A program made the position numbers and the translations under genes. 16,710 bases of DNA from an uncultured Kiloniellales bacterium (lineage in GTDB: Bacteria > Pseudomonadota > Alphaproteobacteria > Kiloniellales > JAKSDN01): positions 1 to 16,710 of the forward strand of contig CAMYMY010000175.1 in NCBI GenBank assembly GCA_947259625.1. The letters are read 5' to 3'. Of this stretch, positions 12,382 through 16,710 are shown piece after piece. The notes beneath the pieces were generated by a model that was not told the origin of the DNA, ran no database searches, and was given only the letters and a program-made list of their open reading frames with translations. Numbering within the stretch: the stretch's first letter is position 1; each line of letters opens with the position of its first letter.

Positions 12382-14184
12382 TCAGTCGTGCGCCTTGACC
12401 TTGACGTAGGCGCCGGGGGCGTCCTCGATGACTTTCAGCTTGCCGTCGCCCGGCTGCCGGGCAGCCACCTTGGCGCCGCTCTTCCCGGCGAGCCACTTGG
12501 ACCAGGTCGGCCACCACGACCCGCTGTGCTCGGTCGCGCCCTTCAGCCAGGACTCCGGGTTCTTGGGGTTCTTGGCATTGGTCCAGTGGCCGTACTTGCC
12601 GGCGGCCGGCGGGTTGACCACGCCGGCGATGTGGCCCGAGGCCGCGAGGACGAACTTGACCGGCCCAGAAAACAGCTGCGTCGCGGCATAGGTCGACTGC
12701 CAGGGCGCGATGTGGTCCTCGCGCGTCGACAGCATGAAGACCGGAAGCTCGATCTTGGTCAGGTCGATCGGCACGCCGGTCAGCTCGATGCCGCCCGGTT
12801 TGACCAAGAGATTCTCCTGGTACATCTTGCGCAAATAGAAGCTGTGCATGGCTGCCGGCATGCGGGTCGAGTCCGCGTTCCAGTACAGGAGGTCGAAGGG
12901 GAAGGGGTCCTTGCCCAGCAGGTAGTTGTTGACCACGAAGGACCAGATCAGGTCGTTGGCCCGCAGCATGTTGAAGGTGGTCGCCATCTCGGCGCCCTCG
13001 AGATAGCCGCGCTCGTGCATCTTCTCCTCGAGCGAGGCCAGCTGCTCCTCGTCGATGAACACGCCCAGCTCGCCCGCCTCGGTGAAATCGGTCATCGTGG
13101 TCAGGAAGGTGGCGCTCTTGAAGCGATCGTCCTTCTTGACCGCCATGGCGGCCAGGGTGGCGGCGAGCAGCGTCCCGCCCAGGCAATAGCCGACGACGTT
13201 GGCGTCGGATTCGCCGGTCGCCGCCTCGACCGCCTCGAGCGCCGCCAGCGGGGCCTCCAGCATGTAGTCCTCGAAGGTCTTTTGGGCGAGCTTGGCATCG
13301 GGGTTGACCCAGGAGATCACGAAGACGGTGAAGCCCTCGGCCACGGCCCATTTGACGAAGGAGTTCTTCGCGCGCAGATCGAGGATGTAGTACTTGTTGA
13401 TCCAGGGCGGAATGATCAGGAGCGGCCGCTTGTAGACCTTTTCGGTCGTGGGCGTGTACTGGATCAGCTGGATCAGGTCGTTCTGATAGACCACCTTGCC
13501 CGGCGTTACCGCGATGTTGTGGCCGACCTCGAAGGCATCAGGGTCGGTCATCTTGATCTGCAGCCGGCCGTTGCCCCGGTCCAGGTCGTCGAGCAGGTTC
13601 TGCAGCCCCTTGACCAGGTTTTCGCCCCCCGACTCCATGGTCGAGCGCAGCACCTCGGGGTTGGTCATGACGAAGTTGGAGGGCGCCATGGCGTCGACGA
13701 ACTGGCGGGTATAGAAGTCCACCTTCTTGGCGGTCTTGTCGTCCAGGCCCTCGACCTCCTGCACGGTGGACTGGACCCAGCGGGCGCTCAGCAGATAGGA
13801 CTGCTTGATGAAGTCGAAGACGTGGTTCTCGTCCCAGGCCGGGTCGGAAAAGCGCCGGTCGTCGCCCGCGGGCTGGAACGCGGCTTCGCCCGATCCGCCG
13901 ATCAGCCGCTGGGTAGTGGACTGCCAGAGCTGCATGTAGTCCTGCCAGAGGTTCATCTGGGCCTGAACCAGCTTGGCCGGATCGCTCATCATGCGCGCGG
14001 TCATCTCGAGGAAGGCGCCGCCGATATTGAGCGGGTCGAGGCCCTTGGGGGCGGCCCCGGCGCTGGTCTGCCGGTCGAGCCAGTCGGAAACGATCTTCTG
14101 ACTCTTCTCGGCGATCTCGCCCATCGACTTGGTCAGCTCAACGGGGTCGGGCAGTTTGACGTCCTGGCCCTGTTGCTCAGACAT
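12382..14184 (-). CDS. phaC: Class I poly(3-hydroxyalkanoate) polymerase (PHA synthase)
   Basis: PhaC polymerises (R)-3-hydroxyacyl-CoA into polyhydroxyalkanoate storage polymer at the granule surface. The 600-residue length fits class I. The N-terminal domain (about 1-200) contains the conserved DPAWDENHVFDFIKQSYLL. The alpha/beta catalytic domain has the lipase-like box GYCLGG with nucleophile Cys334, Asp490 in STREDHIAPW and His518 in ASGHIAGVVNPP. Other family blocks are RPLLIIPPWINKYYILDL, FVISWVNPD, YWNADSTRMPAAMHSFYLR and the C-terminal ESWLKGATEHSGSWWPTW. All catalytic residues are present. ATG at 14184 follows AAGGAAG at 5 bases. No phaA, phaB, phaR or phasin gene is adjacent. It converges with the small gene on its right-hand side of transcription and diverges from the cut lipoprotein gene. 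Expression is probably set in the structured 239-bp region upstream. Confidence 0.97.
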   Translation of the reverse strand: MSEQQGQDVKLPDPVELTKSMGEIAEKSQKIVSDWLDRQTSAGAAPKGLDPLNIGGAFLEMTARMMSDPAKLVQAQMNLWQDYMQLWQSTTQRLIGGSGEAAFQPAGDDRRFSDPAWDENHVFDFIKQSYLLSARWVQSTVQEVEGLDDKTAKKVDFYTRQFVDAMAPSNFVMTNPEVLRSTMESGGENLVKGLQNLLDDLDRGNGRLQIKMTDPDAFEVGHNIAVTPGKVVYQNDLIQLIQYTPTTEKVYKRPLLIIPPWINKYYILDLRAKNSFVKWAVAEGFTVFVISWVNPDAKLAQKTFEDYMLEAPLAALEAVEAATGESDANVVGYCLGGTLLAATLAAMAVKKDDRFKSATFLTTMTDFTEAGELGVFIDEEQLASLEEKMHERGYLEGAEMATTFNMLRANDLIWSFVVNNYLLGKDPFPFDLLYWNADSTRMPAAMHSFYLRKMYQENLLVKPGGIELTGVPIDLTKIELPVFMLSTREDHIAPWQSTYAATQLFSGPVKFVLAASGHIAGVVNPPAAGKYGHWTNAKNPKNPESWLKGATEHSGSWWPTWSKWLAGKSGAKVAARQPGDGKLKVIEDAPGAYVKVKAHD

Positions 14185-14423
14185 ATCGGCTTCCTTATGT
14201 TCTTTAATGTTCTTTAGCTCGCGCTTTCGTGGCCGGTACGGACTCCGGGAGCAGCGCGTGCCGCACTGCGGCGCGACCGTGGGCCCGTCATGTTGCAGTG
14301 CGGGAGGTACCCCGCGCGGCGGAGGCTGTCAATAGCCGATGATGCCGGGCCTGCCCGGCCGCGGCGCGCGGGACCGGGGAACTAGAACATGCCAGAGGCG
14401 CCAAACGGAGAGGTCGATCGGCC
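14185..14423. promoter_or_regulatory. phaC / lipoprotein divergent region with tandem and inverted repeats
   Basis: On the phaC strand, TTGACA (14332-14327) stands 17 bases before a poor -10 (TACCTC, 14309-14304), a possible promoter. Below it, a perfect 9-bp inverted repeat (CCGCACTGC 14261-14269, GCAGTGCGG 14295-14303) would lie in or at the start of the leader. Next to the ribosome site, the 10-mer ATGTTCTTTA occurs twice in tandem (14197-14206 and 14207-14216). No gene is seen here. The inverted repeat could be a regulator site or an RNA stem; PhaR-type regulators bind related CTGC/GCAG motifs, but the spacing here is larger. Confidence 0.4.
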
Positions 14424-14590
14424 ATGGACCCGGTGAGGAGACGTCTTCCGCAGGCGGGCGGCGCGGGCCGTGCGTCCGGCGCCGCGAGCCGGGCGGCGAT
14501 CGTTCTGGCCCTGCCGTTCTGGCTGGCCGCCTGTTCGCCGCCCGGCTGGATCGACCCGGCCGAATGGTTCAGCGGTCCGACGGCGCCGCC
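14424..14590 (+). pseudogene. 5' part of a lipoprotein gene, cut off at the junction near 14590
   Basis: ATG at 14424 follows GGAGAGG by 10 bases. The product begins with basic residues, then a hydrophobic stretch (AAIVLALPFWLAAC) ending in a lipobox with Cys37. It continues SPPGWIDPAEWFSG, a pattern I associate with short alphaproteobacterial outer-membrane lipoproteins that have W-x-(N/D)-P-x-E-W-(F/Y) after the cysteine. After about residue 56 the frame enters DNA that is plainly the reverse strand of a reductase gene, so the rest of the lipoprotein is missing. The open frame continues by chance to 15284 and should not be annotated as protein. Function unknown; the lipoprotein signal is clear. 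Confidence 0.65.
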
Positions 14591-14612
14591 GGAGCGGATC
14601 GCCGCGGTTGAC
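14575..14612. other. Breakpoint joining two unrelated DNA segments
   Basis: Left of this point the plus strand encodes the start of a lipoprotein; right of it the minus strand encodes the N-terminal two thirds of an RmlD-like reductase. Both proteins lose family resemblance at the same few bases. No inverted repeat, insertion sequence end or duplication is seen. The gene content and apparent base composition also change here. Confidence 0.7.
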
Positions 14613-15137
14613 GGTGTCGATCATCCATTGGGCAGCCCGGGCCACCGTCGGGCGCCACCCGTAAACCAGCGAAGAGCGGACGACGACCGCTTCGACCCCG
14701 GAGGCCATCACGGCGGCCTCTGCGCCGGCCTTGGTGCGGCCATAGTCGGTGACCGGAGCAGGGCTGTCCGTCTCCGTGTAGTTGCCCTTGGTGCCATCGA
14801 AGACGATGTCGGTAGACGTGTGAATGAGCCGAGCTCCAACGGATGCCGCGGCCTGGGCAACGTTGCCGGTTCCGGTCACGTTCACGCCATGCAGGTCTTC
14901 GCCCTGCCCTGGATTGAGGGCGGCGGTGTGAACGATGACCTTGGGCCGGAACTCCGAGATCAGGCTCTCCACGGCAGGGTGGTCGCGGATATCGAGTCGG
15001 CGCCACGTGATGCCTGGCTCGCTGGAAGAGTGCGTGGAGAAGGTGGCGGTTGCGTCCCATTCGTCTCGCGCCAGTCGGGCTACCCAACCGCCGACGTAGC
15101 CGCTGCCTCCGGTGACGAGTATGCGAGGTTTAGTCAT
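14589..15137 (-). pseudogene. RmlD-like NAD(P)-dependent sugar-nucleotide reductase, C-terminus missing
   Basis: An extended short-chain dehydrogenase resembling dTDP-4-dehydrorhamnose reductase, which makes dTDP-L-rhamnose for surface polysaccharides. Visible are the cofactor motif TGGSGYVGG (9-17), RRLDIRDHPAVESLI, VIVHTAALNPGQGED, HTSTDIVFDGTKGNY and the catalytic YGRTKAGAE (Tyr-x-x-x-Lys), then VRSSLVYGWRP. Family resemblance holds to about DTVNRGDPLR (residue 183, near 14589). Beyond that the frame reads arginine-rich nonsense through the lipoprotein gene on the other strand to 14382. About 100 residues of a normal RmlD (280-300) are lost. ATG at 15137 has a poor ribosome site. It is the last gene of the minus-strand series below the DUF1059 and tautomerase genes, separated by a strong hairpin. 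It may be whole in the source genome if the contig is misjoined here. Confidence 0.8.
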
Positions 15138-15213
15138 CAGGTCATCGTAGGGGAGCGCCGATGTGCCCGGTCCGGCAGATCACACTCCCACCTCGACGGC
15201 CCTTTGTACAACA

Positions 15214-15245
15214 GTGCGAGGCTCGCCGTGTGGCGAGCCTCGCAC
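15214..15245 (-). terminator. Perfect 14-bp hairpin after the tautomerase gene
   Basis: GTGCGAGGCTCGCC (15214-15227) pairs perfectly with 15232-15245 around a 4-base loop. It begins 22 bp past the tautomerase stop and lies before the reductase start. The T-run on the minus strand is poor (TGTTGTAC), so it may be a terminator of a GC-rich organism that needs little U-tract, or a transcript-stabilising stem. Confidence 0.6.
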
Positions 15246-15267
15246 AATTATCGGTATTCCGGGTCAG

Positions 15268-15471
15268 TCAGTCGTTGCGGGTAGCCCCTCCGATGACGGC
15301 GCCACCGATAGCCCACTGGCCCTGGGGAACCTCCTCGTATACCACCCAGGTCTTGTCGCGAAACGATTCCCCTTCGACCGCGATCATGGCTTCTGTGACA
15401 ATCTCGATCATCGCGGCCGTCTGCTCGGGTGTGAACACTTTCTCGGGGGACTTGATTGTTACCAGCGGCAT
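15268..15471 (-). CDS. 4-oxalocrotonate tautomerase family protein
   Basis: At 67 residues it has the classic length of this family, which forms small hexamers using the amino-terminal proline (exposed after Met removal) as the base. The sequence begins MPLVTIKSPEKVFTPEQ, followed by a helix (TAAMIEIVTEAMIAVEGES), KTWVVYEEVPQGQWAIGG and a short tail. Pro2 is present, so proton transfer (keto-enol tautomerisation) is plausible; the real substrate is unknown and no catechol-degradation genes are nearby. GGGAGGT lies about 4-5 bases before ATG 15471. It starts 10 bp after the DUF1059 stop on the same strand, so the two form a short operon, ended by the 15214-15245 hairpin. Confidence 0.9.
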   Translation of the reverse strand: MPLVTIKSPEKVFTPEQTAAMIEIVTEAMIAVEGESFRDKTWVVYEEVPQGQWAIGGAVIGGATRND

Positions 15472-15481
15472 CAGAACCTCC

Positions 15482-15640
15482 CTACGCCGGCCGCGCCATC
15501 GACAGCGCCTGCTCGTCTGAAAGGTCCATGTCGTGGGTCGACTTGGCGTGCTGCTGTGCCTTGGCTACCACATCGCCGTCATCACTGCCTTCGATGATTG
15601 CACCACACGGGCACTCGATTACCTTCGCTGTTTCCGCCAT
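15482..15640 (-). CDS. DUF1059-type small protein (52 aa)
   Basis: This short gene reads MAETAKVIECPCGAIIEG, then SDDGDVVAKAQQHAKSTHDM and DLSDEQALSMARPA. The paired cysteines CPCG near the start, the V-x-K-x-Q-x-HA-K-x-x-H-x-M centre and the S/T-DEQ-A ending identify the DUF1059 family, described as a predicted small metal-binding protein. The two cysteines and the histidines could hold a metal. No function is established to my knowledge. AGAGGGAGG lies 7 bases before ATG 15640, a strong ribosome site. It is the first gene of a two-gene operon with the tautomerase (10 bp gap) and diverges from the SARP-type regulator, whose start is 85 bp away, so that regulator is a candidate controller. 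Confidence 0.9.
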   Translation of the reverse strand: MAETAKVIECPCGAIIEGSDDGDVVAKAQQHAKSTHDMDLSDEQALSMARPA

Positions 15641-15725
15641 TTTGGGGCCTCCCTCTTGTTCGATGGCTGCGTGCCAAACTAGCCAAGCGTCCTTGGTGAT
15701 GGATTGGCGGAAGATTGGAGACCGC

Positions 15726-16469
15726 TTGCTGCGCTTTTACCTCATCGGGCGGGTCATGGTGGAAGGGCCCGACGGTGTCCTCGAGGCATCAGGGCTTCCC
15801 GGCCGGCAAGGCCGGCTTGCCCTGGTCTACCTCAGCGCCCAGCCCCGCCGGGTTGACCGTGCCGAGCTTGCCGAGGTGCTGTGGCCCGATGAGCTGCCGG
15901 AAGCCTGGGATACCGGGCTCAGTGCGGTTGTCTCCAAACTGCGTAAGGCGCTGGGACGAGTAGGCGCCGGAGACGTGCTGACCGGTACCCACGGTGCGTA
16001 TGAGATGCGCCTCCCGGAGGGCACCTTCGTGGACCTGCGAACCGCGGTGAACGAACTGGACCGTGCCGAGGGAGCCCTCGATCGGCAATCGCCGGATGAG
16101 GCTTGGTCGCATGCCACCGTCGCCTCCGCGATATTCCGTCGTCGCTTTTTGCCCGGCGAGACCGGGCCGTGGATAGACCGGATGCGCCGCGACCTTCGTG
16201 ACTACGAGATCCGGACGTTCGACACACTTGCGCGAGTTTGGCTGGCCAAGGCCAACCCGAAGGCGGCCCTGCCGCTGGCCCGGCACGTGGTTGATCTGGC
16301 CCCGTATCGGGAAACGGGCTACGCCAGACTCATGGAAGTACACCTGGCCGGGGGCAACAATGCAGAGGCGGTGCGAGTGTACGGGGAGCTCAGCGAGCTG
16401 CTGCGCGACACGATGGGCATCTCGCCTTCGGCTGTCGTAGAGGACATGTACCTCAGAGCGCTGGGGTAG
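15726..16469 (+). CDS. SARP/BTAD-family transcriptional regulator
   Basis: A compact 247-residue regulator. An OmpR-type winged-helix domain occupies about residues 1-95 (LRFYLIGRVMVEG, GRQGRLALVYLSAQPRRVDRAELAEVLWPDELPEAWDTGLSAVVSKLRKAL, TGTHGAYEMRLP). It is followed by an all-helical BTAD domain (about 100-245) made of TPR-like helices, ending VRVYGELSELLRDTMGISPS. There is no NB-ARC or ATPase part, so it is the short SARP form. I chose TTG at 15726 because GGAG stands 5 bases upstream and family members open with LRFYL; ATG at 15699 lacks a ribosome site. Such regulators are typical of Actinomycetota and also occur in Chloroflexota; they are unusual in alphaproteobacteria. It diverges from the DUF1059-tautomerase pair and precedes another plus-strand gene, either of which could be a target. 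Confidence 0.9.
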   Translation: MLRFYLIGRVMVEGPDGVLEASGLPGRQGRLALVYLSAQPRRVDRAELAEVLWPDELPEAWDTGLSAVVSKLRKALGRVGAGDVLTGTHGAYEMRLPEGTFVDLRTAVNELDRAEGALDRQSPDEAWSHATVASAIFRRRFLPGETGPWIDRMRRDLRDYEIRTFDTLARVWLAKANPKAALPLARHVVDLAPYRETGYARLMEVHLAGGNNAEAVRVYGELSELLRDTMGISPSAVVEDMYLRALG

Positions 16470-16508
16470 TCGGTCGAAGTGATCCCTATTGACGACGCCC
16501 GCTGAGCC

Positions 16509-16528
16509 GGGCGCCTCCGGCGGCGCCC
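16509..16528 (+). terminator. GC-rich hairpin after the SARP gene (weak terminator candidate)
   Basis: GGGCGCC pairs with GGCGCCC around a 6-base loop, 40 bases after the regulator stop. No T-run follows, so termination is only possible, not shown. Confidence 0.35.
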
Positions 16529-16567
16529 CGCGCTCGGCGCTGATCGCACCGAAGCCTCAATGGCTGG

Positions 16568-16632
16568 TTGACACCCCGGTCGAGCCGGCGCGACAGTGGG
16601 GGTAGGGCAGCGATCCGCAGGGCGCCCCCACT
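16568..16632 (+). promoter_or_regulatory. Candidate promoter and leader hairpin before the last gene
   Basis: A perfect TTGACA (16568-16573) stands 18 bases before GACAGT (16592-16597), a weak actinobacterial-like -10. An 8-bp inverted repeat (AGTGGGGG 16595-16602, CCCCCACT 16625-16632) is followed by TCCTTTTGTT and looks like a terminator. If the promoter is right, the 5' arm lies at its start site, so the stem may end transcription from the SARP gene rather than act as an attenuator. Confidence 0.4.
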
Positions 16633-16669
16633 TCCTTTTGTTCCTCCGGCGCTGCCGAGAGGAGGATTC

Positions 16670-16710
16670 ATGACCGTCGCTACCAAGTCTGCACTGCTCA
16701 CTGCCGTGGA
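16670..16710 (+). CDS. Start of an unidentified gene, cut by the right edge
   Basis: ATG at 16670 follows GAGAGGAGG at 4-5 bases, an excellent ribosome site. Only MTVATKSALLTAV is visible, which is not enough to name. It lies 200 bp after the SARP-type regulator on the same strand and could be its target. Confidence 0.6.
   Translation, partial: MTVATKSALLTAV

Noticed and set aside
12388..14217. 609-residue plus-strand frame opposite phaC
   Set aside because: Long only because of GC-rich third positions; no domain, and phaC is certain.
14382..14588. C-terminal part of the reductase frame
   Set aside because: Arginine-rich sequence with no RmlD resemblance, antisense to the lipoprotein start.
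14424..15284. 286-residue plus-strand protein
   Set aside because: Only about the first 56 residues are plausible; the rest is the antisense of the reductase gene.
1..16710. CRISPR array, tRNA or rRNA genes, complete insertion sequence or prophage genes
   Set aside because: No regularly spaced repeats, cloverleaf sequence, rRNA segment, transposase or phage protein was recognised on either strand.

Overview
The window has two unequal parts. Positions 1 to about 14,590 read as the chromosome of a GC-rich alphaproteobacterium, most likely Rhodospirillales-like. The evidence is the rplM-rpsI pair with argC further on, a long N-terminal extension on ribosomal protein uS9, a class I PHA synthase, a gamma-carbonic anhydrase-like gene, and a CCCTCCCC-type paired-hairpin intergenic repeat. 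Positions from about 14,590 to the end carry genes of different character (RmlD-like reductase, tautomerase, DUF1059 protein, SARP/BTAD regulator), more typical of Actinomycetota or Chloroflexota. At the boundary a plus-strand lipoprotein gene and a minus-strand reductase gene are both cut at the same point. The join is therefore either a recombination breakpoint or an assembly chimera.

Layout, left to right: (1) 1-2650, minus strand: a BCCT osmolyte transporter followed by a broken PotD-like solute-binding protein gene that runs off the left edge. A 390-bp upstream region holds a perfect 16-bp palindrome overlapping TATAAT. (2) 2942-4019, plus: a consensus-like promoter, rplM and rpsI. The rpsI frame runs through its own terminator-like hairpin and lacks the normal C-terminal tail. 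(3) 4045-6543: alpha/beta hydrolase (minus), VOC protein (plus) and EEP-family phosphoesterase (plus), lying between rpsI and argC, which are adjacent in many alphaproteobacteria. (4) 6649-9153, plus: promoter, argC, an SDR lacking YxxxK, and a gamma-carbonic anhydrase-like protein. (5) 9210-9307: paired-hairpin repeat. (6) 9356-12300, plus: MFS transporter, a 54-residue very basic protein, a mandelate racemase-like enzyme that appears to have lost about 15 residues, and a small conserved-looking protein after an AT-rich leader. (7) 12382-14184, minus: phaC with a structured leader; diverging from it is the start of a lipoprotein gene. (8) 14589-16710: the foreign-looking tail, ending in the first codons of another gene.

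Most genes are ordinary housekeeping or metabolic functions: translation, arginine synthesis, osmolyte uptake and polyhydroxyalkanoate storage. I do not see a defence island, CRISPR array, phage or complete insertion sequence, and no clearly new multi-gene system. The notable points are structural: the breakpoint near 14,590; three apparent internal losses (solute-binding protein, uS9 tail, racemase-like enzyme); the terminator inside rpsI; several perfect palindromes placed like operators; and a small basic protein with a hairpin inside its coding region. All family assignments come from motif reading, with no database search.
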